A DNA stretch of 64,000 nt. Origin: Micromonospora sp. HM5-17. GTDB lineage: Bacteria > Actinomycetota > Actinomycetes > Mycobacteriales > Micromonosporaceae. Location: the NCBI RefSeq assembly GCF_003762835.1, contig NZ_RJWA01000005.1, forward strand, positions 186,001 to 250,000, in the 5' to 3' direction. Positions 46,776 through 55,152 of this stretch are shown here, one piece after another. Within the stretch, counting starts at the first letter, position 1; every line of letters starts with the position of its first letter. The notes beneath the pieces were generated by a model, which had not been told where the DNA came from, did not search any database, and worked only from the letters and a program-made list of their open reading frames with translations. The position numbers and the translations under genes are program-made.

Positions 46776-47226
46776 CCTTACGGCAATCCGTCGGGATCAC
46801 CAAAGCGGATCGGTCACCAGCCGCCATCGCGTGTCGGGACCGCACGCCCGTGCCTACAGGCGTCACGGCGTCGGGCGCCCATCTCGTCGGCGGCCCGGCG
46901 CAGGAAGGCGTACACGTGATCCGGGTCCAAGCCGCCGTGCCACCGTCGTACCCCGAATGTCACGGATCGGATGAGGTGCGGGCCGAGTCGACCGCCTGCC
47001 CGGTAGATCATCGCCGCGTCTCCATCTCCTCAAGTTCAGGGGACCCCACTCAACCACGGCCCTACGGCGGCGGCGATCCGACCGCCGGGCTCTCGCTCGG
47101 GTACGGGAGACGGGTCCGGCAGGTGGGCGCTCACTAGAAATCGGGCTTTTCGGGTCTTCCGCTCGCTATCGTGAAGGGCGCTCGCTCGTACGGTTCGTCC
47201 AACTCGACGCGGAGGGGCGGCAGGTC
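46776..47226. other. Spacer upstream of the alcohol dehydrogenase
   Basis: Contains the DivIVA-like remnant on the minus strand (46814-47011) and the dehydrogenase promoter region. TATCGT at 47167-47172 is a possible -10. Otherwise I see nothing. Confidence 0.4.
46814..47011 (-). pseudogene. Truncated DivIVA-domain-like gene remnant
   Basis: 65 codons starting MIYRAGGRLGPHLIRSVTFG, then VRRWHGGLDPDHVYAFLRRAADEM, which resembles the start of Micromonosporaceae DivIVA-domain proteins (F-x-V-RR-x-GLDP-x-x-V-x-x-FL). After DEM the sequence turns into Arg-rich residues unlike the family and stops. Intact relatives are longer, with a coiled coil. A GGAGATGGAG stretch precedes the ATG. I read it as the 5' remnant of a disrupted gene; a genuine short protein is possible. 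Confidence 0.55.
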
Positions 47227-48264
47227 ATGCAGGCGTTACAGCTCGTCGCGCCCGGCACGATCGAGGTCCGAGACGTGCCGGTGCCGGCGATCGCCCCGGA
47301 CGAGGTGCTGGTCAGGGTCGCCGGCGCCGGCCTCTGCCACTCGGACCTGCACATCCTGCACACGCCCGACTGGCCGGCGCTGAACGTGACGCTCGGGCAC
47401 GAGACCGCCGGGCACGTCGCCGCGCTGGGCGCCAACGTCAGCGGGTTCGCCGAGGGCGACCCGGTGCTGGTGTACCTCGTCTGGGCCTGCGGGGTGTGCC
47501 GGCAGTGCGTCGCTGGGCGCGACAACGTCTGTGCCACCACCGGCGGACGGCTGGGTTTGCCGCCGGGTCCGGGGCTCGGACCCGACGGTGGCATGGCGGA
47601 GTACATCAAGGTCAACCAGCGCTTCCTGGAACCGCTCGGCGATCTCGACCCGGTGCGGGCGGCCCCACTTGCCGACGCCGGGCTCACGTCGATGCACGCC
47701 ATCAACGGCGCCCGGCACCGCCTCGATCCCGGCGCCACCGCCGTGGTCATCGGGGTCGGCGGGCTCGGTCATGTCGGCCTGCAGATCCTCGCCGCGACCA
47801 CCGGCGCCCGCCTCATCGCGGTCGACACCAGCGAGCAGAAGCTGGAGATCGCCCGCGGGCACGGTGCCGACCTGGTGATCAAGACTGACGCCGACACCGC
47901 CCAGCGGATTCTCGACGAGACGTCCGGCTACGGCGCGGACGCCGTCTTCGACTTCGTCGGTGTGCAGCCCACGGTGGACCTCGCGACGCAGGTCATCGCG
48001 CCCGACGGGGCGCTGCGCCTCGTCGGTCTGGGCGGTGGCGGGTTCCCCTACCGCGCCGATGCCGCCACCGCGCCGTTGCCCTGGGGCGTGGACGTCCGCC
48101 GCCCGTACGCGGGCACCCGCTCCGACCAGCGGCAGGTGATCGACCTGGCGAAACAGGGCAAGGTGTCGGTCGACGTCACGACCTATCCGCTCGCCGACGG
48201 CCCGCGGGCCTTCGCCGACCTGGAGGCGGGCACGGTACCCGGCCGCGCCGTCCTCGTACCGTGA
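47227..48264 (+). CDS. Zinc-dependent NAD(P) alcohol dehydrogenase
   Basis: 345 residues, medium-chain dehydrogenase. Catalytic zinc ligands are in GLCHSDLHI and LGHETAGHV. The four structural-zinc Cys are in WACGVCRQCVAGRDNVC, and the Rossmann motif is VIGVGGLGHVGLQILA followed by AVDTSEQK, whose Asp favours NAD. ATG 47227 follows GGAGGGGCGGCAGGTC. It has its own upstream region after a terminator. Being next to an aldehyde oxidoreductase suggests alcohol-aldehyde-acid oxidation, but regulation is separate. Confidence 0.93.
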   Translation: MQALQLVAPGTIEVRDVPVPAIAPDEVLVRVAGAGLCHSDLHILHTPDWPALNVTLGHETAGHVAALGANVSGFAEGDPVLVYLVWACGVCRQCVAGRDNVCATTGGRLGLPPGPGLGPDGGMAEYIKVNQRFLEPLGDLDPVRAAPLADAGLTSMHAINGARHRLDPGATAVVIGVGGLGHVGLQILAATTGARLIAVDTSEQKLEIARGHGADLVIKTDADTAQRILDETSGYGADAVFDFVGVQPTVDLATQVIAPDGALRLVGLGGGGFPYRADAATAPLPWGVDVRRPYAGTRSDQRQVIDLAKQGKVSVDVTTYPLADGPRAFADLEAGTVPGRAVLVP

Positions 48265-48280
48265 CTCGGCAGTCCCGGGA

Positions 48281-48727
48281 TCACCGGACCGAACGCCTTC
48301 GCCGCGTCTGCGGGCTCCATCCGGGCGCCTCGTCCGGGGGATCTGGGGCCGACAGCCAGGAGCGCAGTCTCGGGGTCGCGGCAACGGCGACCGCGCCCGT
48401 GACGGCGACCCCGAGCCCGGCCCGCACCAGCGTGCGGCGGCTCGGCCGCCAGCTCGCGGATCGGGCGGGCTCGGCTCGCGCGGCAGGGTCGGCGGTCGAT
48501 TCCTGGGCGGTACGGCGGGCCGATCGCTCGTACCTCGCGGTCGCCACGATCGCCGCGACGAGGAGTGTCGCCAGGACCGCCAGGTACAGCCCGTCGGGCA
48601 GCCGATCAAGCGCCCGCTGCAGCGGACCGCTGACCACGTTGGCGAAGAGTTCCAGGGCGAGCGCCGCGGTGACGAACAACAGGCTGAGCACCACCAGCCG
48701 CCGTCGCTCGTCGCGGGACGGACGCAT
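48281..48727 (-). CDS. Small membrane protein of unknown function
   Basis: 148 residues. Two N-terminal helices (about 11-33 and 43-61), a charged linker, then a third hydrophobic segment near 98-116 (RAGLGVAVTGAVAVAATP) and a basic tail. The last hydrophobic piece with preceding RRTLVR could also be an internal anchor. No family recognised. ATG 48727 has GGAGGAA upstream; the longer frame to 48874 has no such site. Convergent with the alcohol dehydrogenase. Confidence 0.65.
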   Translation of the reverse strand: MRPSRDERRRLVVLSLLFVTAALALELFANVVSGPLQRALDRLPDGLYLAVLATLLVAAIVATARYERSARRTAQESTADPAARAEPARSASWRPSRRTLVRAGLGVAVTGAVAVAATPRLRSWLSAPDPPDEAPGWSPQTRRRRSVR

Positions 48728-49147
48728 GCGAGGGTTCCTCCGATGCCTGTCGTGGGCGTCCACCGCCTGCCATCGCATGCCGCCTCGACCGGGCCGTTGG
48801 GTGGCTCCCGGCGGAACCGACGGGACGGGATGTACGACGTCGCGACGCCGACGATGCGGACTGGGGCGCGGCACTGCGTGGGTTCAGGCTATCGGGCGCC
48901 GTCCCGTGCCCCCGATCGACACGATCGTCTACCGTCGATGCATCAGCGCCCGGAACCCCCAGACTGCCGCCACGTCGTCGAGCGTCACGACGGCGGGCAG
49001 GTGTCGACCCACGGCCTCAGCGCTCACGCGCCCAACCTGTGCGGCAGCTCGGACCGACGACCGGCATCGATCGTCGGCAGCGACGCCGCGGGGCCGGGCG
49101 ACACCCGCCGCCCGGCCCCGCGGTCACGTCACCGATCCTCCGTCGGG
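48728..49147. other. Gene-free region downstream of leuS
   Basis: About 420 bases. TAGCCT on the minus strand (48891-48886) may be a promoter for the small membrane protein. No tRNA, terminator or convincing ORF seen. Confidence 0.35.
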
Positions 49148-51988
49148 TCAGACGACGACGCTGACCATCCGACCCGGCACCACGATCACCTTCCGCGGCT
49201 CCCGGCCACCCAGGTGGTCGGCGACCGCGGCCAGCGCCGCCGCCCGTACGTCGTCCTCGGACGCGTCCGCCGCGACCTCGACCCGGGCCCGGACCTTGCC
49301 ACCCACCTGCACCGGGTACGTCACCGACTCGGCGACCAGCAGGCTCGGGTCCGCGACCGGGAACGGCTCGTACGCCAGCGACTCGGGGTGCCCCAGCCGC
49401 TCCCACAGCTCCTCGGCGATGTGCGGCGCGAACGGCGACAGCATCAGCACCAGCGGCTCGGCCACCTCGCGGGGCGTCGCCGGCAGCCGGGTGATCCCGT
49501 TGGTCAGCTCGATCAGCTTGGCGATCGCGGTGTTCATCCGGATGTTGTCCAGATCGGACCGCACCCCGTCGATGGTCCGGTGCAGCAGCCGTCGGGTGGC
49601 GTCGTCGGCCGGGGTGTCGACAACCCGCAGTTCACCGGTGTGTTCGTCGACCAGCGCCCGCCAGACCCGCTGCAGGAACCGGTACGCCCCGACCACCGCC
49701 CGGGTCTCCCAGGGCCGGGAGACCTCCAGCGGCCCCATCGACATCTCGTAGACCCGGAACGTGTCGGCGCCGTACGCCGCGCACATCTCGTCCGGGGTGA
49801 CCACGTTCTTCAGGGACTTGCCCATCTTGCCGTAGACCCGGGTGACCGGCTGCCCCCGGTAGAAGTAGCCGCCGTCGCGCTCCTCCACCTCGGCCGCCTC
49901 GACGTACGCGCCCCGAGCGTCCTGGAACGCGTACGCCTGGATCATGCCCTGGTTGAACAGCCGACGGTACGGCTCGAACGACGAGACGTGGCCCAGGTCG
50001 TACAGCACCTTGTGCCAGAAGCGGGCGTACAGCAGGTGCAGCACGGCGTGCTCCTGGCCGCCGACGTACAGGTCGACACCGCCGCAGTCGCCGGGGTGGC
50101 GCGGCCCCATCCAGTAGCGCTCGTTGGCCGGGTCGACGAAGCGCTCCGCGTTCTGCGGGTCCAGGTAGCGCAGCTCGTACCAGCAGGAGCCGGCCCACTG
50201 CGGCATCACGTTGGTCTCCCGGGTGTACCGCTTCGGCCCGTCCCCCAGGTCCAGCTCGACCTCGACCCACTCCTTGGCCCGGGACAGCGGCGTCTCCGGG
50301 TCGGACTCGGCGTCGTCGGGGTCGAAGGTGCGCGGCGAGAAGTCGTCCACCTCGGGCAGCTCGACCGGCAGCATCGACTCCGGCAACGCGTGCGGGTTGC
50401 CGTCGGCGTCGTAGACGATCGGGAACGGCTCGCCCCAGTAGCGCTGCCGGCTGAACAGCCAGTCCCGCAGCCGGTAGGTGACCGCGCCGGAGCCGTTGCC
50501 GGTCGCCTCCAGCCACTCGATGACGCGCGCCTTGGCCTCGGCGACGCCCAGGCCGTTCAGGTCCAGGTCACCCTCGGGCCGGGCGCTGTTGATCGCCGGC
50601 CCCTCCCCGGTGTACGCCTTCCCGGTGAAGTTCTCCGGCGGCTGCACCGTCCGGATGATCGGCAGGTCGAAGACCTCGGCGAACTCCCAGTCCCGCTCGT
50701 CCTGGGCCGGCACCGCCATGATCGCCCCGGTGCCGTAGCCGGCCAGCACGTAGTCCGCGATGAAGATCGGGATCTGGGCGCCGTTGACCGGGTTGGTGGC
50801 GTACGCCCCGATGAAGACGCCGGTCTTCTCCCGGTTCTCCGCCTGGCGCTCGACGTCGGTCTTGGCCGCCGCCGCCTTCCGGTAGGCCTCCACCGCCGCC
50901 CGCGGGGTGGCCTGCCCCCCGGTCCAGGCCGGCTTCGTCCCCTCCGGCCAGCTCTCCGGGATCAGCGACTCGACCAGCGGGTGCTCCGGGGCCAGCACCA
51001 TGTAGGTGGCGCCGAAGATGGTGTCCGGCCGGGTGGTGAAGACCCGGATCGGGGCGCCGGCGGTCGGGAAGTCGATGTGCGCGCCGGTGGAGCGGCCGAT
51101 CCAGTTCCGCTGCATCAGCTTGATCGGCTCCGGCCAGTCCAGCGCGTCCAGGTCCTCCAGCAGCCGGTCGGCGTACGCGGTGATCCGCATCATCCACTGC
51201 TTCAGGTTGCGCTTGAAGACCGGGAAGTTGCCCCGCTCCGACCGGCCGTCCGCGGTGATCTCCTCGTTGGCCAGCACGGTGCCCAGCCCCGGACACCAGT
51301 TGACCGGCGCCTCGGAGACGTACGCCAGCCGGTGGTCGTCGATGATCCGCCGCCGCTCGGCGGCGGACAGCTCGGCCCAGGGCCGACCGTCCGGGGTGGG
51401 CCGGGTCCCCGCCTCGAACTCGGCGACCAGTTCGGCGATCGGCCGGGCCTTGCGGGCGGCCGGGTCGTACCAGGCGTTGTAGATCTGCAGGAAGATCCAC
51501 TGGGTCCAGCGGTAGTAGTCGGTGTCGATGGTCGCCACCGACCGGCGGTCGTCGTGGCCCAACCCCAGCCGGCGCAGCTGCGCCCGGTAGTAGTCGATGT
51601 TCGCCTCGGTGGTGGTCCGCGGGTGGGTGCCGGTCTGCACCGCGTACTGCTCGGCCGGCAGGCCGAACGCGTCAAAGCCCATGGTGTGCAACACGTTGCG
51701 CCCGACCATCCGCTGGTACCGGGCGAAGCAGTCGGTGCCGATGTAGCCCAGCGGATGCCCGACGTGCAGCCCGGCGCCGGACGGGTACGGGAACATGTCC
51801 AGCACGAACAGCTTCTCGGCGTTCGCCCGAGGGTGTGTCGGATCGGCCAGTGGCCCGACCGGGTTCGGAGCCCGGAAGGTGCCGCGCTCGGCCCACCGGT
51901 CCTGCCAGCGAAGCTCGATCTCTCCGGCCAGCTCGGCGGTGTAGCGGAACGGCGGAATCTCCGCCGCCGGCTCGGCTACCTCGGTCAT
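49148..51988 (-). CDS. leuS: Leucyl-tRNA synthetase
   Basis: 946 residues, class Ia synthetase. The HIGH motif is in [15 protein letters not shown] near residue 75, the KMSKS motif reads KMGKS ([13 protein letters not shown]), and the CP1 editing domain (about 280-480, including [20 protein letters not shown]) and anticodon-binding C-terminus are complete. ATG 51988 follows GAGGAG. Upstream lie a leader peptide with two adjacent Leu codons and an intrinsic terminator, so expression is probably controlled by attenuation in response to charged tRNA-Leu. Confidence 0.98.
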   Translation of the reverse strand: MTEVAEPAAEIPPFRYTAELAGEIELRWQDRWAERGTFRAPNPVGPLADPTHPRANAEKLFVLDMFPYPSGAGLHVGHPLGYIGTDCFARYQRMVGRNVLHTMGFDAFGLPAEQYAVQTGTHPRTTTEANIDYYRAQLRRLGLGHDDRRSVATIDTDYYRWTQWIFLQIYNAWYDPAARKARPIAELVAEFEAGTRPTPDGRPWAELSAAERRRIIDDHRLAYVSEAPVNWCPGLGTVLANEEITADGRSERGNFPVFKRNLKQWMMRITAYADRLLEDLDALDWPEPIKLMQRNWIGRSTGAHIDFPTAGAPIRVFTTRPDTIFGATYMVLAPEHPLVESLIPESWPEGTKPAWTGGQATPRAAVEAYRKAAAAKTDVERQAENREKTGVFIGAYATNPVNGAQIPIFIADYVLAGYGTGAIMAVPAQDERDWEFAEVFDLPIIRTVQPPENFTGKAYTGEGPAINSARPEGDLDLNGLGVAEAKARVIEWLEATGNGSGAVTYRLRDWLFSRQRYWGEPFPIVYDADGNPHALPESMLPVELPEVDDFSPRTFDPDDAESDPETPLSRAKEWVEVELDLGDGPKRYTRETNVMPQWAGSCWYELRYLDPQNAERFVDPANERYWMGPRHPGDCGGVDLYVGGQEHAVLHLLYARFWHKVLYDLGHVSSFEPYRRLFNQGMIQAYAFQDARGAYVEAAEVEERDGGYFYRGQPVTRVYGKMGKSLKNVVTPDEMCAAYGADTFRVYEMSMGPLEVSRPWETRAVVGAYRFLQRVWRALVDEHTGELRVVDTPADDATRRLLHRTIDGVRSDLDNIRMNTAIAKLIELTNGITRLPATPREVAEPLVLMLSPFAPHIAEELWERLGHPESLAYEPFPVADPSLLVAESVTYPVQVGGKVRARVEVAADASEDDVRAAALAAVADHLGGREPRKVIVVPGRMVSVVV

Positions 51989-52065
51989 GGCGTCTCCTCG
52001 CTGCGGTCCTCGTCGCTACGCTCGTGCACGCACGGGCTGGGGTCGGTCACACATTCTCCGCGCAC

Positions 52066-52090
52066 AAAAAAGCCCCTCGCACAGGAGGGG
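52066..52090 (-). terminator. Attenuator terminator upstream of leuS
   Basis: Minus strand CCCCTC (52090-52085), loop CTGTGC, GAGGGG (52078-52073), one C and TTTTTT (52071-52066). It lies between the leader peptide stop and leuS. Just before it, AGCACGGCT (52100-52092) is complementary to AGCCGTGCT (52127-52119) in the leader peptide. Confidence 0.75.
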
Positions 52091-52116
52091 TAGCCGTGCT
52101 GGGCGCGGTCGTCGCG

Positions 52117-52155
52117 TCAGCACGGCTCGCTAAGGAGCACGTGAACCCGGGACAT
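52117..52155 (-). CDS. leuS leader peptide
   Basis: MSRVHVLLSEPC, 12 codons, with adjacent Leu codons CTC CTT; CTT is rare in this DNA. ATG 52155 is six bases after TACAGT, so it is probably translated from a leaderless transcript. The terminator hairpin follows 27 bases after its stop. It is in frame with, and forms the last 12 codons of, the membrane-protein ORF at 52117-52458. Confidence 0.7.
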   Translation of the reverse strand: MSRVHVLLSEPC

Positions 52156-52458
52156 GGACCCACTGTACCGCTTCGCGGCCCGGCCTGCCGTACCCGTTCC
52201 CGGGCGCCGGCCGGGCCGCGATCCCGTGGTCGGCCGGCGGCTGACCGCGGCGAGCAGGAAGATCGCGAAAAGGACCAGGTTGATGATCCAGCGCGGACCG
52301 TCGAGGTGAGGATTCGTCACGAACTGCTCCCGTTCGGCATCGGTCAACGGCGTGGTCGACCACTCCGCCGCGGCGAAGTCCAGCCGGTCGCCGGCGAAGA
52401 CGAGATAGGTCCAGACGCGGTGCACCAGATAGATTCCCGCCACGCCGACGATGAGCAC
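52117..52458 (-). CDS. Small two-helix membrane protein upstream of leuS
   Basis: 113 residues. Helices at about 2-21 (IVGVAGIYLVHRVWTYLVFA) and 53-72 (RWIINLVLFAIFLLAAVS) flank an acidic loop (AEREQFVTNPHLDGPRW). The C-terminal 35 residues are basic and low in complexity, and the final 12 codons double as the leuS leader peptide. GTG 52458 has GGGGCG upstream. No family recognised. The first 75 residues look like genuine membrane-protein sequence. Confidence 0.65.
   Translation of the reverse strand: MLIVGVAGIYLVHRVWTYLVFAGDRLDFAAAEWSTTPLTDAEREQFVTNPHLDGPRWIINLVLFAIFLLAAVSRRPTTGSRPGRRPGTGTAGRAAKRYSGSMSRVHVLLSEPC
52162..52167 (-). promoter_or_regulatory. Putative -10 for the leuS leader transcript
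   Basis: TACAGT (52167-52162), six bases before the leader ATG, inside the upstream membrane-protein gene. No clear -35 is seen. Confidence 0.55.
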
Positions 52459-52537
52459 CCGACGCCCCGTTGTGCGCCAACCCGGTCAGCGGGACCGCCG
52501 AGGGGGTGGACCCGTCCGAATGCGGTTAGCCTGAGGC

Positions 52538-52624
52538 ATGCGGGTGATCCCGGCACGAGTGACGGGCGTGTTCTCCCGCGAACCAAACGGCCGGCCCAAC
52601 GACTCTCTACCTAGGCAGCCGTGA
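52538..52624 (+). CDS. Possible 28-residue leaderless upstream ORF of moxR
   Basis: TAGCCT (52527-52532) is followed five bases later by ATG 52538. The frame, starting MRVIPARVTGVFSREP, stays open to TGA at 52622-52624, just before the moxR ribosome binding site GAGGAGGAGG. It may be a regulatory uORF or coincidence. Confidence 0.3.
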   Translation: MRVIPARVTGVFSREPNGRPNDSLPRQP

Positions 52625-52643
52625 TCCGACGAGGAGGAGGCCC

Positions 52644-53699
52644 GTGACTCAACAGATTCGGGACGAGCTGGGTGGCATCCTGCCCAGTGACGAGTTCCGC
52701 GCAGCCACCGACGCGATCGTGGCGAACATCGAGCAGGTCATCGAGGGCAAGACCGCCACGGTCCGCCTCGCACTCGCCGTACTCCTCGCCGAGGGCCACC
52801 TGCTGATCGAGGACGTACCGGGGGTCGGCAAGACCAAGCTCGCCAAGGCGCTCGCCCGGTCCATCGACTGCTCGGTCCGGCGCATCCAGTTCACTCCCGA
52901 CCTGCTGCCGAGCGACGTCACCGGGGTCAGCGTCTACAACCAGGAGACCCACGACTTCGAGTTCCGGCCGGGCGCGGTCTTCGCGAACCTGGTGGTCGGG
53001 GACGAGATCAACCGGGCCTCGCCGAAGACGCAGTCCGCGCTGCTGGAGTGCATGGAGGAGCGGCAGGTCACCGTCGACGGCGTCACCTACGACCTGCAGA
53101 CGCCGTTCATGGTGATCGCCACCCAGAACCCGATCGAGATGGAGGGGACGTACCCGCTGCCGGAGGCGCAGCGGGACCGGTTCACCGCCCGGATCGCCAT
53201 GGGCTACCCGGACGCCGGCGCCGAGCTGGCGATGCTCGACGTACACACCGGGGTCGACCCGTTGCAGGAGCTGCGCCCGGTCTCCGACGCCGCGACGGTA
53301 CGCCGGCTGATCGCCACGGTCCGCGACGTGCACGTCGCCGACGCCGTCAAGCAGTACGCCGTCGACCTCGTCACCGCCACCCGGGAATCCCCCGACCTGC
53401 GGCTCGGCGCCTCCCCCCGGGCGACCCTGCAACTGCTGCGCACCGCCCGGGCGGTGGCCGCGCTGGAGGGTCGCGACTACGTCCTCCCCGACGACCTCCA
53501 AGCGCTCGCCGTGCCGGTCCTCGCCCACCGGGTCATCTCCACCGCCGACGCGCAGCTCGCCCGGCGCACCACCGACGCGATCATCTCGGACCTGGTGCAT
53601 CGGTTGCCGTTGCCACACGAACGGCAGCGCTCGCCGTACGACCGGCCGCAGTCCAGGAGCGACAACGGCCGATCCCCGTACGAGCCCCGGAGGCGGTGA
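52644..53699 (+). CDS. MoxR-family AAA+ ATPase
   Basis: 351 residues. Walker A is in EDVPGVGKTKLAKALA near residue 53, Walker B/sensor in VVGDEINRASPKTQSALLEC near 115, and the arginine-finger region in LPEAQRDRFTARIAMGYPD. MoxR ATPases act as chaperones for assembly of partner complexes. GTG 52644 follows GAGGAGGCCC. It forms an operon with a DUF58 protein and a transglutaminase, the classical MoxR-DUF58-TgpA set. The C-terminal tail after residue 325 is disordered. Confidence 0.94.
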   Translation: MTQQIRDELGGILPSDEFRAATDAIVANIEQVIEGKTATVRLALAVLLAEGHLLIEDVPGVGKTKLAKALARSIDCSVRRIQFTPDLLPSDVTGVSVYNQETHDFEFRPGAVFANLVVGDEINRASPKTQSALLECMEERQVTVDGVTYDLQTPFMVIATQNPIEMEGTYPLPEAQRDRFTARIAMGYPDAGAELAMLDVHTGVDPLQELRPVSDAATVRRLIATVRDVHVADAVKQYAVDLVTATRESPDLRLGASPRATLQLLRTARAVAALEGRDYVLPDDLQALAVPVLAHRVISTADAQLARRTTDAIISDLVHRLPLPHERQRSPYDRPQSRSDNGRSPYEPRRR

Positions 53700-55000
53700 C
53701 GGTGCGCGAGGCCCTGCGCGGGCTCACCACCCGGGGCCGGTCCTTCCTGGCCGCCGCCCTCGCGGCCGCGCTCTCCGCCCTGCTCCTCGGCGAGAAGGAC
53801 CTGCTCCGGGTGGCGATCCTGCTCGGTGTGCTGCCGCTGCTGGCCGCGCTCTACGTCGGGCGCAGCCGCTACAAGCTCGCCTGCAGCCGGTCCCTGCAGC
53901 CGCACCGGGTGCCGGTCGGCGCCAGCTCCCGGGTGGTGCTCCGGCTCCAGAACATGTCCCGGCTGCCCACCGGGACACTGCTGCTGGAGGACCGACTCCC
54001 GTACGCGCTCGGCAGCCGTCCCCGGGTGGTGCTGGAACGGCTCGGCGCCCACCAGGCCAGCTCGGTGGCCTACACGGTCCGGGCCGACATCCGGGGTCGC
54101 TACGAGGTCGGCCCGCTGGTCATCCGGCTCACCGACCCGTTCGGCCTCTGCGAGCTGACCCGCGCCTTCCCCAGCGTCGACTCGCTCACCGTCATCCCGC
54201 AGGTCACCCCTCTCCCCTCGGTCCGGCTGACCGGCGAGTACGCCGGCACCGGCGAGAGCCGGGCCCGCTCGGTTGCCGTCCACGGCGAGGACGACGCGGC
54301 GACCCGGGAGTACCGGCGCGGCGACGACCTGCGCCGGGTGCACTGGAAGTCGACCGCGCGCACCGGCGAGCTGATGGTCCGCCGCGAGGAGCAGCCCTGG
54401 GAGAGCCGCGCCACGGTCGTCCTGGACACCCGGTCCTTCGCGCACCGCGGCGAGGGTCCGACCGCCAGCTTCGAGTGGGCCGTCTCGGCGGCGGCCAGCA
54501 TCGCGGTGCACCTGCGGCAGGCCGGCTACAAACTGCGGCTGGTCAGCGACTCCGGAATCGACATCACCGCCAACGAGGCCGGTGGTGAGGGCCTGCTGCT
54601 CGACCGCCTGGCCGAGGTCCGGCTCAACAAGCACGCCGACGTGGCGACGCTGGTCGAGCGGGTCCGGCAGCGCTCGGACGGAGGGCTGGTGATTGCTCTC
54701 CTCGGCGCCCTGACCACCACCGAGGCCGAACTGCTCGCCGGCCTGCGCGGCAGCGGCGCCACCTGCATCGCGTTTCTCATCGACAGCTCGACCTGGCTCA
54801 ACCTCACCCCCGAGGTGAGGGCGGAGGCGAACCACGCGCACGCCGCCGCGGCCCTCGGACTGATGCAGAGCGGCTGGCGGGTGGTCAGTGTCGAGCACGG
54901 CAGCAAGCTGCCGGCGCTCTGGCCGCAGGCCGCCCGGGGCTCGCAGGGCTTCGCCTGGCGGGCCGTGCTCGCCGAGACCGTTGCCGGCGGTGTGCGATGA
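53696..55000 (+). CDS. DUF58 (von Willebrand A-like) membrane protein
   Basis: 434 residues. Two close N-terminal hydrophobic segments (about 15-32 and 35-55), then a beta-rich domain and the DUF58 signature REYRRGDDLRRVHWKSTART near residue 205, followed by a vWA-like fold (RATVVLDTRS). GTG 53696 overlaps the moxR TGA (GTGA); GTG 53702 with better ribosome-site spacing is an alternative. Partner of the MoxR ATPase, probably at the membrane. Its stop overlaps a small ORF. Confidence 0.92.
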   Translation: MTVREALRGLTTRGRSFLAAALAAALSALLLGEKDLLRVAILLGVLPLLAALYVGRSRYKLACSRSLQPHRVPVGASSRVVLRLQNMSRLPTGTLLLEDRLPYALGSRPRVVLERLGAHQASSVAYTVRADIRGRYEVGPLVIRLTDPFGLCELTRAFPSVDSLTVIPQVTPLPSVRLTGEYAGTGESRARSVAVHGEDDAATREYRRGDDLRRVHWKSTARTGELMVRREEQPWESRATVVLDTRSFAHRGEGPTASFEWAVSAAASIAVHLRQAGYKLRLVSDSGIDITANEAGGEGLLLDRLAEVRLNKHADVATLVERVRQRSDGGLVIALLGALTTTEAELLAGLRGSGATCIAFLIDSSTWLNLTPEVRAEANHAHAAAALGLMQSGWRVVSVEHGSKLPALWPQAARGSQGFAWRAVLAETVAGGVR

Positions 55001-55152
55001 GCCGCCCCGGACCGGCCGCGGCCGGGGACGGCCACCGGAGGGCCCGGTCCGCCGGTGCCACCACGACACGACGGGAGACCGGAGCCGCCACGACACGACG
55101 GGAGACCGGACGCGACGGTCGGGACGCCGACCGGGACGGGAGTACGTCATGA
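54997..55152 (+). CDS. 51-residue ORF bridging DUF58 and the transglutaminase
   Basis: ATG 54997 overlaps the DUF58 TGA (ATGA), and its TGA overlaps the transglutaminase ATG (ATGA). It contains two tandem 27-base copies (55057-55083 and 55084-55110, one mismatch) that encode ATTTRRETG and AATTRRETG. The peptide is Arg/Gly/Thr-rich. Exact fit at both ends suggests translation coupling; function of the peptide is unknown. Confidence 0.42.
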   Translation: MSRPGPAAAGDGHRRARSAGATTTRRETGAATTRRETGRDGRDADRDGSTS

